Shown piece by piece: positions 7,003-14,907 of a stretch of DNA of 15,921 nucleotides (within the stretch, counting starts at the first letter, position 1; each line of letters begins with the position of its first letter). Both the position numbers and the translations under genes were made by a program. Below the pieces are notes generated by a model. It was not told where the DNA came from. It made no database searches and saw only the letters and a list, made by a program, of their open reading frames with translations. Origin of the DNA: UBA6136 sp964344495 (GTDB lineage Bacteria > Pseudomonadota > Gammaproteobacteria > Methylococcales > Methylococcaceae); assembly GCA_964344495.1 (NCBI GenBank), contig CAYFNI010000052.1:1-15921 (forward strand), in the 5' to 3' direction.

Positions 7003-7440
7003 TCAGTCTGCCATGGCGTCGATCAGTTGGTCCTCCAGCGCGAAGCGGCTGGTCAAGGCTTGGCCCAGGCTGGCCAGATCGTCATCCAGAGCCTTCCCGA
7101 GCGCCGCAGCCGCAAGGTGCTCGTACCGGTCATTGAACGCGATCGCGGCATCGGTGGCATCCATGAATTTCGGATACAGCGAATTGGCCAGCGTCTGAAC
7201 CCGGGCACGACGTTCCGGCACGTCGGTCAGGCGTGGATACATTTCGAAATGGCCCAGCGAAATGTAATCGACCAGAATCTGGCAGAACTCGCGCAACCGC
7301 GTCTCCAGCGCCTGCTCAGGCGTAGAGGGCGGCCGTTGTTCAAGGGCCGTGTACAGGCTCCAGAGCTGACGGCGTTCCTCCAGCAGTTCCAGGACTACCC
7401 GGTGATCGTGGGCCTGACGCTCGGGCAGAGATTCGGTCAT
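7003..7440 (-). CDS. rsd: Rsd/AlgQ-family anti-sigma-70 regulator
   Basis: Small helical cytoplasmic protein. Family members bind region 4 of the housekeeping sigma factor, in E. coli favouring alternative sigma factors in stationary phase; in Pseudomonas the homologue AlgQ affects alginate and virulence genes. The signature FCQILVDYISLGHFEMYPRL matches E. coli Rsd FCQ-LVDYLSAGHF. The C-terminal segment ALTSRFALEDQLIDAM matches Rsd ARFVLEDKLI. The ATG at 7440 gives 145 residues and is preceded by GGAGG nine bases away, so I prefer it to an in-frame extension to 7512 that crosses the ribosome binding site. Downstream on the same strand is the NUDIX gene, and divergent from it is yicC. Confidence 0.9.
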   Translation of the reverse strand: MTESLPERQAHDHRVVLELLEERRQLWSLYTALEQRPPSTPEQALETRLREFCQILVDYISLGHFEMYPRLTDVPERRARVQTLANSLYPKFMDATDAAIAFNDRYEHLAAAALGKALDDDLASLGQALTSRFALEDQLIDAMAD

Positions 7441-7449
7441 GGTGGCTAT

Positions 7450-7454
7450 CCTCC
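7450..7454 (-). promoter_or_regulatory. Ribosome binding site that fixes the rsd start
   Basis: The minus strand reads GGAGG here, nine bases before the ATG at 7440. This strong Shine-Dalgarno match supports the short form of rsd over a start at 7512. Confidence 0.7.
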
Positions 7455-7476
7455 GTGATATGGCGGGTGGCGACAT

Positions 7477-7505
7477 ACTGTATGCCATCCCTTGGCGGCG
7501 AACAA
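7477..7505 (-). promoter_or_regulatory. Possible promoter for rsd
   Basis: On the minus strand TTGTTC (7505-7500) and TACAGT (7482-7477) are 17 bp apart, with three and four of six matches to the sigma70 consensus. The predicted start of transcription near 7470 would leave a leader of about 30 nt. The position is sensible but the match is modest. Confidence 0.35.
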
Positions 7506-7590
7506 TCGGCACAGCCGCTGCCGGCCTTTCGCCGGATGGATGGCCAGCGTACCATGCGCGACACGTTCAACTGCATGCAGGACAGCACAC

Positions 7591-8460
7591 ATGATTCGGA
7601 GCATGACCGCCTTTGCCGGTGGCGAAAAGGAAGCAGACGGCTGGGTGTTCAGCTGGGAGGTGCGGACCGTCAATCACCGTTTTCTCGACATCAGTCTGCG
7701 CCTGCCCGATGCCCTCCGCTTTCTGGAGTCCGACGCCCGTGCCCGCATTGGTCAGGCAGTCAGGCGGGGTCGTGTGGAAGCGACCTTGAACTGGAAAAAA
7801 ACCGATCAGGGCAGGGCCGAGATTCAGCTCAATCAGCCGCTGATTGCTCAATTGCTGGCCGCTGCCCGGCAGGTGGAAGGGCTCGCGGCTGGCGCCTTGG
7901 CGCCCTTCGATGCCTTGCAGGTCATGGGCTGGCCCGGCGCGCTGCATCAGCCTGAAACGGACCGCGCCCATCTCGGTGCCATGGCGCTGGCCCTGCTGGA
8001 CGAAAGCCTGCAGCAGCTGGTTGCCGGTCGCGAACAGGAAGGCGCTCAGCTGGCCGGTCTGATTGCCGACCGCTGCGCACGGATTGCCCAGCAGGTTGCC
8101 GCCACCCGTCCCCGACTGCCGCTGGTTCTGGAGGGCATCCGCAGCCGCATTTCAGCCCGGCTGGCCGAGCTTTCGGCCACACCCGATGCGGACCGGCTGG
8201 AGCAGGAAATGGTCTATCTGGCTCAGAAACTGGACGTGGCCGAGGAGCTGGACCGACTCGATACGCATCTCGCCGAAGTCCAGCGCTGTTTGCAGCAGAA
8301 GGAACCGGTTGGGCGTCGCCTGGATTTTCTGCTGCAGGAATTAAACCGTGAGGCGAACACACTCGGCTCAAAGTCTGCCGACACCGACACCACCCGCGCT
8401 TCGGTCGAAATCAAGGTATTGATTGAGCAGATGCGCGAGCAGATCCAGAATATTGAGTGA
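7591..8460 (+). CDS. yicC: YicC-family endoribonuclease
   Basis: Family of RNA endonucleases implicated in small-RNA turnover in E. coli. The protein has 289 residues, against about 287 in E. coli. The N-terminal domain opens MIRSMTAFAGGE and contains WEVRTVNHRFLDISLRLPD and RGRVEATLNW. The C-terminal DUF1732 domain contains EQEMVYLAQKLDVAEELDRLDTHL, RRLDFLLQELNREANTLGSKS and EIKVLIEQMREQIQNIE. The ATG at 7591 is where family similarity begins; an in-frame open extension to 7492 is unsupported. AGGA lies nine bases upstream. In many gammaproteobacteria gmk follows yicC; here the sequence enters an assembly gap 19 bases after the stop, so this cannot be checked. Confidence 0.95.
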   Translation: MIRSMTAFAGGEKEADGWVFSWEVRTVNHRFLDISLRLPDALRFLESDARARIGQAVRRGRVEATLNWKKTDQGRAEIQLNQPLIAQLLAAARQVEGLAAGALAPFDALQVMGWPGALHQPETDRAHLGAMALALLDESLQQLVAGREQEGAQLAGLIADRCARIAQQVAATRPRLPLVLEGIRSRISARLAELSATPDADRLEQEMVYLAQKLDVAEELDRLDTHLAEVQRCLQQKEPVGRRLDFLLQELNREANTLGSKSADTDTTRASVEIKVLIEQMREQIQNIE

Positions 8461-8479
8461 AGTTTCAGCCGCTGTGTAA

Positions 8480-8489
8480 NNNNNNNNNN
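8480..8489. other. Assembly gap (10 N)
   Basis: Ten unresolved bases join two contigs. The true distance is unknown, since ten N is a common placeholder. Adjacency of yicC to budA therefore depends on scaffolding. A plus-strand frame running through the gap from 8457 is not a gene. Confidence 0.99.
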
Positions 8490-8506
8490 GTTTCAGGTTA
8501 TTGCGG

Positions 8507-9367
8507 TCAGGGGCCCTCGGTCTGCGGCGTGTCCCGCCTCTTGCTTTCGGCCTTCTCCAAGGCCTCGCGCGGATCCTCGGTCAGATCGGCGTTCAGGAAT
8601 GCGGGCGTCTCGGGGAGGACCAGTCTGAGCTGGTTCTCATGGTCAATGGCCACCTTCAGACTCGATGCGGCGAGGTCGAGAACATGCCCACCGTGGGTCC
8701 GGTCGTGACTGATGAAATGCAGGTGATAGCCCGGCACGTTGATGGTATGTGCGTAGTCTGGGGTGAAAAAGCCCACCAGGGTGCCTTCGATCTGGTTGAA
8801 CCGGTACTCAGCCTGATGCTGCGTCGCCGCGACGAGATCGGTGCCGGGTGACGATTTACAGGCCACCCGGTAGTGCATGGCGGAGAAAACCCCGTCGATG
8901 CGGATGGCCGAGAAGATATTGTCGGAGGGACGGAGCGCATCAAGGCGTCCCAGCAGGTCATCCCAGCTTTCGATGGCCTCAAGGGTTTTTTCGATATCAG
9001 CCTTGAAGTGGGTGGCCACCCAGAACGGCGTCAGGGTGTCCCCGTCCGCCGGAAGCACGGTGCCATCGGCGAGAGCCTGCCAGCATGTGCCATCCAGCAG
9101 GATGCCTTCGCCATCCAGTCCATGAAAGGTGCCGAGCCCGAAGTCGCCATTCTTGAGGATTTCTCGGACACGCACGCTGCCCTGATAAACCCCCTCGACA
9201 AGAGCGCACGAGGTTGAAACCTGATAGATCGAATGGTGTTCCAGATCGAGGAATTCAGCCAGCGCCCGAATCACGGTATGTTCCGGGGTGTCGCCGCTGC
9301 GTGCGCAGTGGCTGGCCAGCGCCTCCTGAACGGTAATGGGCAGGTCAAGCGTCAAGGTCTTCTTCAC
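8507..9367 (-). CDS. budA: Alpha-acetolactate decarboxylase with N-terminal ribbon-helix-helix-like extension
   Basis: Zinc enzyme converting (S)-alpha-acetolactate to (R)-acetoin and CO2. It has 286 residues. The zinc ligands are His215, His217 and His228, in GYHLHFISHDRTHGGHVLD, with the same 2 and 11 residue spacing as His194, His196 and His207 of the Brevibacillus brevis enzyme. Arg167 lines up with that enzyme's active-site Arg145, and Glu59 in ALVEGVYQG with Glu65. Residues 1-45 precede the catalytic domain and have the strand-helix-helix pattern of a ribbon-helix-helix DNA-binding fold (TLTLDLP, then two short helices). I recall similar N-termini in some cyanobacterial homologues. It starts 9 bases after the alsS stop, so the two form an operon. 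The gene ends 17 bases from the assembly gap. Confidence 0.93.
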   Translation of the reverse strand: MKKTLTLDLPITVQEALASHCARSGDTPEHTVIRALAEFLDLEHHSIYQVSTSCALVEGVYQGSVRVREILKNGDFGLGTFHGLDGEGILLDGTCWQALADGTVLPADGDTLTPFWVATHFKADIEKTLEAIESWDDLLGRLDALRPSDNIFSAIRIDGVFSAMHYRVACKSSPGTDLVAATQHQAEYRFNQIEGTLVGFFTPDYAHTINVPGYHLHFISHDRTHGGHVLDLAASSLKVAIDHENQLRLVLPETPAFLNADLTEDPREALEKAESKRRDTPQTEGP

Positions 9368-9376
9368 GTCCGTGCC

Positions 9377-11044
9377 TCAGGATAGAAAGTCCTGACGGAC
9401 GTTCTGCATCAATTGCGGGTTATCCGAATAATCAATCGGGATATCGATCAGCACCGGCACCGGCGAAGCCAAAGCGGCCTTAAGAACGGGTTCGAGCTGA
9501 TCGGGGTCGGTGATGCGGTAGCCGGTGCAGCCAAAGCTCTGTGCATACGCCACTACGTCATAGCTGCCGAGTTCCACCCCTGCCGTCTCGCCGTAATGCG
9601 CAGCCTCCTGAAAGGCCACCATGTCATAGGAGTGGCTGTTCCAGATCAAATGAACAAACCGTGAGCCGATCCGGCGGGCGGTCTCGAGTTCCATGGCGCT
9701 GAAGAGAAAACCGCCATCGCCGGAGAGAGAGATCACGGGACACCCCGGACGGGCAAGGCCGGCGGCGATAGCCCAGGGGAGCGCAACGCCCAGGGTTTGC
9801 TGACCGTTACTGACCAGGACCTGTCGCGCCCTGGCCGCGGGAAAATAGCGGTTCATCCAGATGTAGTGCGACCCCACATCCAGCGCAAGGGTGGTGTCCG
9901 GGGTGACGACTTTGCGCAGTTCATCGATCACGCGCAGCGGGTGAATCGGAAAACCGTTGAAGCGGGGGCCATCGGCCACCGTCTTGGCCAGCTCGGCTGC
10001 CGCATCGGCGACCAAGTGATCGAAGGCCGGATCGGCTTTGCGCTGAATTCTGGGGGCCAGCGCTGCAAGGCTGTGGCCAATGTCGGCAACCAGTTCAGCG
10101 GAAGGCAGAAACGCCTGATCCTGATCCGACCCAATGGTGTCGATGGCAATGATCGGCCGGTGCTGGTCCTTGTTCCAGGCGACGGGGTCATATTCAACCG
10201 GGTCATAACCGATCGTGACGATGCAATCGGCTGCTTCCAGCAGGCGATCGGCGGGCTGGTTGCTGAAAAGGCCTACCCGCCCCCCGTACTGAGTGCCAGG
10301 CTGGGGCTCGGCCCAGGCGCCGGCGCCCTGAAAGGTGGAAACGTATGGGAAATGCGTGCTCGAGAGGAAGGCGCGCAAGGCCCCCGCATAGACCGGTTCC
10401 GATGATTGCAGGCCCAGCAGCAACAGCGGCCGTTGCGCTGCATTGATGAGCCCGGCCGCCAGATCCACTTCCTCGTCATCGGGCTGCCCGAGCCGAATCC
10501 GGCGGCCGACGCCCGCGGGGCAGGTGGCCGCGGTAGCGGCCAGACCCACATCCTTCGGAAAACCGATGAATACGGCTCCCGGCCGCCCCCCCTCGGCCGC
10601 CCGTACGGCATTGCCGAATACTTCGGCAATCATGCCGACATTCAGGGGTTCGGCCGCATACTTGGTCACTGGCCGCATCAGTTCGATGCTGTTCAGGGAC
10701 TGATGGGTATGCTTCAGGCGATCGCTCACCGTCACCTCGCCACCGATCGCTAGCACCGGATCGCCCTCGTAGGTGGCCGTCGCCAGCCCGGTCACCAAAT
10801 TGGTGACCCCGGGCCCGGAAGTGACCAGACATACGCCCACCCGGCCGGTCAGCCGCCCGAAAGCCTGGGCCATGAAGGCGGCATTTTGCTCGTGGCGACA
10901 GAGCACCAGCTCGATCGGTGATTCCTTGAGGGCAATGAAGACACTGTCTACTTTGGCCCCGGGAATGCCGAACACATGGGTGACACCGTGCTGCTCGAGG
11001 AGCCTGACCAGCAGCGTGGCTCCGTTGGCGTGCATCGCTTCCAT
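9377..11044 (-). CDS. alsS: Catabolic acetolactate synthase (ThDP-dependent)
   Basis: Condenses two pyruvate molecules to alpha-acetolactate and CO2. It has 555 residues in the usual three-domain layout. Glu52, in CRHEQNAAFMA, is the cofactor-activating glutamate. The ThDP/Mg motif runs from GDGG at 442-445 to Asn469. The downstream text DMVAFQEAAHYGETAGVELG and the C-terminal IDIPIDYSDNP are typical of FAD-independent AlsS/BudB rather than biosynthetic IlvB. No small regulatory subunit gene is adjacent and budA follows directly, so acetoin formation is the likely purpose. The ATG at 11044 has GGAG eight bases upstream; a second ATG at 11035 is also possible. No alsR-type regulator is visible nearby. 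Confidence 0.93.
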   Translation of the reverse strand: MEAMHANGATLLVRLLEQHGVTHVFGIPGAKVDSVFIALKESPIELVLCRHEQNAAFMAQAFGRLTGRVGVCLVTSGPGVTNLVTGLATATYEGDPVLAIGGEVTVSDRLKHTHQSLNSIELMRPVTKYAAEPLNVGMIAEVFGNAVRAAEGGRPGAVFIGFPKDVGLAATAATCPAGVGRRIRLGQPDDEEVDLAAGLINAAQRPLLLLGLQSSEPVYAGALRAFLSSTHFPYVSTFQGAGAWAEPQPGTQYGGRVGLFSNQPADRLLEAADCIVTIGYDPVEYDPVAWNKDQHRPIIAIDTIGSDQDQAFLPSAELVADIGHSLAALAPRIQRKADPAFDHLVADAAAELAKTVADGPRFNGFPIHPLRVIDELRKVVTPDTTLALDVGSHYIWMNRYFPAARARQVLVSNGQQTLGVALPWAIAAGLARPGCPVISLSGDGGFLFSAMELETARRIGSRFVHLIWNSHSYDMVAFQEAAHYGETAGVELGSYDVVAYAQSFGCTGYRITDPDQLEPVLKAALASPVPVLIDIPIDYSDNPQLMQNVRQDFLS

Positions 11045-11148
11045 CCTCTCGTCTCCATCTCACCGTCTGTCGGTCGCACTGAGCGGTACGGGTCTGGTGA
11101 GACAAAACCCCCTCGCTCGGCATCTCCGCCAGAGTTTACCCGAACCGT

Positions 11149-11189
11149 TCAGGCTTGCGGCCTGATGCCCGGCGAATGGGGATATCAGG
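11149..11189. promoter_or_regulatory. Cluster of inverted TCAGG/CCTGA half-sites upstream of alsS
   Basis: TCAGGC at 11149-11154 and GCCTGA at 11160-11165 form a perfect 6-bp dyad around five bases. CCTGAT at 11161-11166 also pairs with ATCAGG at 11184-11189. The TCAGG/CCTGA element therefore occurs three times within 41 bp, 105-145 bp upstream of the alsS start. A further dyad GGGGAT/ATCCCC lies at 11178-11207. This could be an operator for the acetoin operon. No matching regulator is known from the sequence, and chance cannot be excluded in GC-rich DNA. Confidence 0.3.
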
Positions 11190-11290
11190 GACGCTTCGGC
11201 GATCCCCGGTCGTTAAATTCGATCATGGAGGTGATGGAGCCGCTGTCCGCCAGCGACAGATCAGACGTGGCCTCGGTTCTGGCTGTTTTC

Positions 11291-11791
11291 CTACCGCTGC
11301 CAATTCACGCGCAATAGGAATTCTCCAGCCTGATAGGCATAGGCCAACTCACCCTGATGGGCATCGTGGATGGCTTCACCGATGGCTCGGGCCAGATGGG
11401 GGTCGGTGAACGTGGCGTCGAGGCCGCCGTCCGGTCGGTCTTCCAGCGTCATCATGCGCTTGAGGGGGTGCTCGCTGTTTTCCCGCGCAATGACATGCTG
11501 AACCAGTTGCAGGATGTCGGTTTTGTGGGCGGCCAGATACGCGCCTGACAGGTGCAGGAAGCCGGCCGGGCAGTGGTCGTGGATCCGCTGGCAGGCCGGA
11601 CACAGGGCGTGCTTGGCATTCGTCGGGGTCATGCCCCATTGCCAGCGGCCATGGTGATAAATGGCGCCGCACCCTTTGCACACGGTGGGCTCTTCCAGTT
11701 TTTTGCGGGCAGCATAGGGATCGTGTCGGAGTTCACGCAGATTGCGAATCTGTAGTCCGGAGGCATGCAGGTCGGCAGTTCGATGGCTCAT
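11291..11791 (-). CDS. BCAM0308-like zinc-ribbon protein
   Basis: A 166-residue cytoplasmic protein resembling the conserved BCAM0308 family of unknown function, with an NMD3-like zinc-finger appearance. Two CxxC pairs, Cys38/Cys41 and Cys64/Cys67, flank the segment GAIYHHGRWQWG and probably bind one zinc ion. Cys74 is an extra cysteine. The C-terminal part is an alpha/beta region with EHPLKRMMTLEDRPDGGLDATFTDPHLARAIGEAI. I chose the ATG at 11791; a TTG at 11824 would add 11 residues but has no ribosome binding site. It lies 246 bp upstream of alsS on the same strand and is divergent from the lipoprotein gene. A role in RNA or ribosome binding is only a guess from the fold. Confidence 0.75.
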   Translation of the reverse strand: MSHRTADLHASGLQIRNLRELRHDPYAARKKLEEPTVCKGCGAIYHHGRWQWGMTPTNAKHALCPACQRIHDHCPAGFLHLSGAYLAAHKTDILQLVQHVIARENSEHPLKRMMTLEDRPDGGLDATFTDPHLARAIGEAIHDAHQGELAYAYQAGEFLLRVNWQR

Positions 11792-12040
11792 GTGGAGGCT
11801 CTTGAGGAAGGGGTGCGCAGTCAATCGGAGGTGTCGATGACATCCGTAAGGCTCATTTTCAGGACAGCGGCTGTGCCGGCCTATGCGGATGACTGCCTAT
11901 TGGTCCGGGTCGTGCGTGTGCGCGTGCAGGCACTGATCGGGATCGTCCGATGATTGCGTTTTGCCGTCTGGCCCCGTAACTTGACGTAGTCGTGCGCCGA
12001 ACGCTCCGAGCGCGATGCCTTGCAAACCTGACCGTGTGAT

Positions 12041-12044
12041 GAGG
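12041..12044 (+). promoter_or_regulatory. Ribosome binding site that fixes the lipoprotein start
   Basis: GAGG lies six bases before the ATG at 12051. This favours that start over in-frame ATGs at 12015 and 12039, which lack a comparable signal. Confidence 0.6.
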
Positions 12045-12050
12045 ATTTCA

Positions 12051-12416
12051 ATGACCCTGAAACCGCTTTTTCCCTTGATGCTGTTGATGGCCGGCTGTGC
12101 CGCCAATACCTTGAATGCGGGCGCCGAGCGCATTCGCATCGTCACCTCGGAACCGACCGGCTGCCAGTATCTGGGCGAAGCGACCGGTAATCAGGGCAAT
12201 TTCTTCACCGGCGCCTGGACCAGCAATGCCAATCTCGAGACCGGTGCCCGTAACGAGATGAAGAATGAAGCCGCCAGGCTGGGAGCCAATACGGTGCAAC
12301 TGTTGTCCACCCGCGCCGGGCAGACCGGTAGCGTGAATATGTCGAATGGCTCGGGTGGCGGCGGCAGCAGCCAGACCAACGTGGTTTACGTGGGTGCGGC
12401 CTATCTCTGCAAATAA
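12051..12416 (+). CDS. DUF4156 family lipoprotein
   Basis: A 121-residue predicted lipoprotein. Lys4 and a hydrophobic core lead to the lipobox MAGC at 13-16, so lipidation would occur at Cys16. Ala follows the cysteine, which is compatible with outer-membrane sorting. The mature part contains CQYLGEATGNQGNFFTGAW, ETGARNEMKNEAARLGANTVQLLS and a Gly/Ser-rich stretch before the C-terminal GAAYLCK. The middle segment is characteristic of DUF4156, the family of E. coli YjeI, whose function is unknown. The gene is monocistronic, divergent from the zinc-ribbon gene across 259 bp and convergent with the Lon-like gene, with only 34 bp between their stops. Confidence 0.85.
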   Translation: MTLKPLFPLMLLMAGCAANTLNAGAERIRIVTSEPTGCQYLGEATGNQGNFFTGAWTSNANLETGARNEMKNEAARLGANTVQLLSTRAGQTGSVNMSNGSGGGGSSQTNVVYVGAAYLCK

Positions 12417-12450
12417 GGCCTGAAGGCTGCGGCGGGTCGCCCGTTCATGG

Positions 12451-14853
12451 TCAGCCGGCGTTGTCGGTTGCCACGCCGAACTTGCTCGCCTGCAATGCCC
12501 AGCGCTGCAGGGTCAGTTCGACCCGGCTGTTGATGCTGCCGGGCGGAAAGCCTTCGGCGTCGGAGCGCTCACCTGCTGCCGTGTTCATCAGCAAGCTGAA
12601 GGCTTCGTTCACTGTGCTGACCGCGTAAACATGAAAATGCCCGCCGGCAACCGCCTCGACCAGATCTTCGCGCAGCATCAGGTGCGCCCGATTGGACTGC
12701 GGGATGATGACGCCCTGCCGACCGGTCAGCCCCCGTTGGCGGCAGGTGTCGAAGAATCCCTCAATCTTTTCGTTGACACCACCGATGGCCTGGACGAGGC
12801 CCCGTTGGTTGACGGACCCGGTGACGGCGAGTCCCTGTTCGATCGGCAAGTCGGACAAGGACGAGATCAGCGCGCAGAGTTCGGCCAGCGAGGCGCTGTC
12901 GCCCTCCACGTCGCCATAGGATTGTTCGAAGACCAGACTGGCCGAGAGTGACAGGGGCGCCACGCGGGCATAGTGTGCCGCGAGGAAGGCGGAAAGAATG
13001 AAGACGCCTTTGCTGTGCAGTGGCCCGCCCAGCTCGGTTTCCCGCTCGATGTCGATGATCTTGCCGGCTCCCAGCCGGGTCGTCGCCGTGATGCGGACGG
13101 GATGCCCGAAGCGGAAATCACCGAGGCTGACCAGCGCCAATGCATTGATCTGGCCGATGACGCAGCCGACCGTGTCAATCAGGAGCGCGCCGCGCTGGAT
13201 CTGTTCCTCCAGTTGATCACGCAGCCGGCTGGCTCGTCTGATGCGGGCTTCCAGCGCCTGCCGGATATCGTGCTCCTCGATGGCGGTCCTGTTCTGCTGC
13301 TGCGCTGCGTGATCGGCCTCCTGGAGTAAATCGGTCAGGTCTCCGAGATGGGTGCCGAGCTTCTCGGCATCATCGACCGCGCGGGCCGAGTGTTCGATGA
13401 CGCGCATGACCGCTTCCCGGGTCAGCGGTCGCAGGCCATCGCGCCGCGCCAGACTGCCGACCCAGCGGGCAAAGCGCTGACTGTTATCGGGCGTGCGGTC
13501 CAGCGTGTCTTCGAAGTCCGCTGCAATTTTGAATAACGCCCGAAACTCGGGGTCATGCATGTCGAGCAGGTAGTAAAGCAAGCGCTCCCCGGTCAGAATA
13601 ACCTTGAGTTTCAGGGGGATGGGTTCGGGCTCCAGCGATGTGGTGCTGATCAGGCCAAGCGTGCGCTCCAGCGGTTCGATGACAATTTTCCCCGCTTTCA
13701 GTGTGCGTTTCAGTGCCTCCCAGGCCAGCGGCTGCCGGAGCAGTTGCAGCGCATCCATGACCAGATAACCCCCATTGGCCCGGTGCAGGGCTCCGGATCG
13801 AATCAGGGTGAAGTCGGTCAGCAGGGTTCCCATGTGAGCCTGGTGCTCGATGCGCCCGACCAGGTTGGCATGGTGTGGAAAGTCTTCGAAGACGCAGGGT
13901 GCACCCTGCTGGTGGCTGTTATCCACCAGCAGGTGAATGCGGTAACGCTGCCAGTGGCTGGCCATGCGCGGTCCCTCCTCGGCCCGGACGCTCTGGGCTT
14001 CGGCACCTTTGAGGAATTCCCCGGCATGTTCGATCAGGGCTTGCCGCAGGGTCTCAAGGTGGCGTGCGGCATCGACGGTTGACTCATAGCGTGCCGTGAT
14101 CGGGTCAATCAGATGCTGGATCGTCATGGCGGCGGTCTCCTGTCTGAGCGCCTTCAGTTCCAGTCGCGATTCACTTCGCCATACGGGGAATTGACGCAGC
14201 CGCTGCTGCAGTTGCTGATGAAAATCGGCGATGGCCGCCTCAAGGGCCTGCTGGCGTTCGGGCGACAATTGCTGGAATGCCTCTGGGCTGAGGGCGGCGC
14301 CGCTGTCATCGATGGGCACGAAAGCGAAGCCAGTCGATGTCTCGATGAGCGCGATGTGTTGTGTCCGCGCCGCTCGTCGCAGGTCATGAATGGCGCTGGC
14401 TTCGCGGGTCTTGGCGGCGGCCTCGATGGCATCGGCCCGGACCCGGTAGTCTTCACGCTCGAAAGCGGCCGGGAGGTCATTGCCGAGCGCTTCGAGCAAT
14501 TGATCAATGTCATTTGCCAACTGCCGGCCCATTCCGGCCGGTAGCCGCAGGGCCTTGGGCTGGGCGGGTTGCTGAAAATGGTGAACATAGCACCAGTCGT
14601 CCGGGGCAGGCCGACCCGCGGCCGCCTGCTCGATCACCTGTCGGACAACCGAGGTTTTGCCAGTGCCCGCCGAACCGAGCGCAAACAGGTTGAAGCCCGG
14701 CCGATCAATGGCCAACCCCAGCTGCAGGGCTTCCAGCGCCCGCTCCTGACCGATGGCCAGTTCTTCCTGGGGCAGTTCAGCGGTCGTTACGAAGGCAAAA
14801 TCGGCTGGATTGCAGCGCGTGTGGAGTTGTTCCGGTGGCAGACGTTCAGCCAT
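12451..14853 (-). CDS. Lon-type ATP-dependent protease (AAA_32/LonB-like)
   Basis: Predicted cytoplasmic AAA+ serine protease of 800 residues. Walker A GSAGTGKT is at 60-67. A long, partly coiled-coil insertion follows at about 150-290. ANGGYLVMDALQLLRQPLAWEALKRTLK belongs to the second half of the AAA module. The C-terminal Lon protease domain has catalytic Ser653 in EGDSAS and Lys696 in GGVNEK; the spacing of 43 residues equals that of Ser679 and Lys722 in E. coli Lon. The GDSAS form and the absence of the LonA N-terminal domain place it in the LonB-like/AAA_32 group, as in E. coli YcbZ. It is the last gene of a minus-strand run after a small hypothetical gene. Substrates are unknown. Confidence 0.92.
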   Translation of the reverse strand: MAERLPPEQLHTRCNPADFAFVTTAELPQEELAIGQERALEALQLGLAIDRPGFNLFALGSAGTGKTSVVRQVIEQAAAGRPAPDDWCYVHHFQQPAQPKALRLPAGMGRQLANDIDQLLEALGNDLPAAFEREDYRVRADAIEAAAKTREASAIHDLRRAARTQHIALIETSTGFAFVPIDDSGAALSPEAFQQLSPERQQALEAAIADFHQQLQQRLRQFPVWRSESRLELKALRQETAAMTIQHLIDPITARYESTVDAARHLETLRQALIEHAGEFLKGAEAQSVRAEEGPRMASHWQRYRIHLLVDNSHQQGAPCVFEDFPHHANLVGRIEHQAHMGTLLTDFTLIRSGALHRANGGYLVMDALQLLRQPLAWEALKRTLKAGKIVIEPLERTLGLISTTSLEPEPIPLKLKVILTGERLLYYLLDMHDPEFRALFKIAADFEDTLDRTPDNSQRFARWVGSLARRDGLRPLTREAVMRVIEHSARAVDDAEKLGTHLGDLTDLLQEADHAAQQQNRTAIEEHDIRQALEARIRRASRLRDQLEEQIQRGALLIDTVGCVIGQINALALVSLGDFRFGHPVRITATTRLGAGKIIDIERETELGGPLHSKGVFILSAFLAAHYARVAPLSLSASLVFEQSYGDVEGDSASLAELCALISSLSDLPIEQGLAVTGSVNQRGLVQAIGGVNEKIEGFFDTCRQRGLTGRQGVIIPQSNRAHLMLREDLVEAVAGGHFHVYAVSTVNEAFSLLMNTAAGERSDAEGFPPGSINSRVELTLQRWALQASKFGVATDNAG

Positions 14854-14907
14854 CGTGGGGTGTGCCGGTGACCCGTCAGCGGTGTCGGCGGGAGGCGCTG
14901 GGCCGGC

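Noticed and set aside
8457..8708. Open frame running through the N gap
   Set aside because: It contains unknown residues from the gap and lies antisense to the 3' end of budA.
11954..11982. Promoter for the DUF4156 lipoprotein (TTGCGT, 17 bp, TAACTT)
   Set aside because: Each hexamer matches the consensus at only three of six positions, too weak to list.
12432..12444. Terminator between the lipoprotein and the Lon-like gene
   Set aside because: The stem is only four or five base pairs (CGGG-TCG-CCCG) and there is no T-run on either strand.
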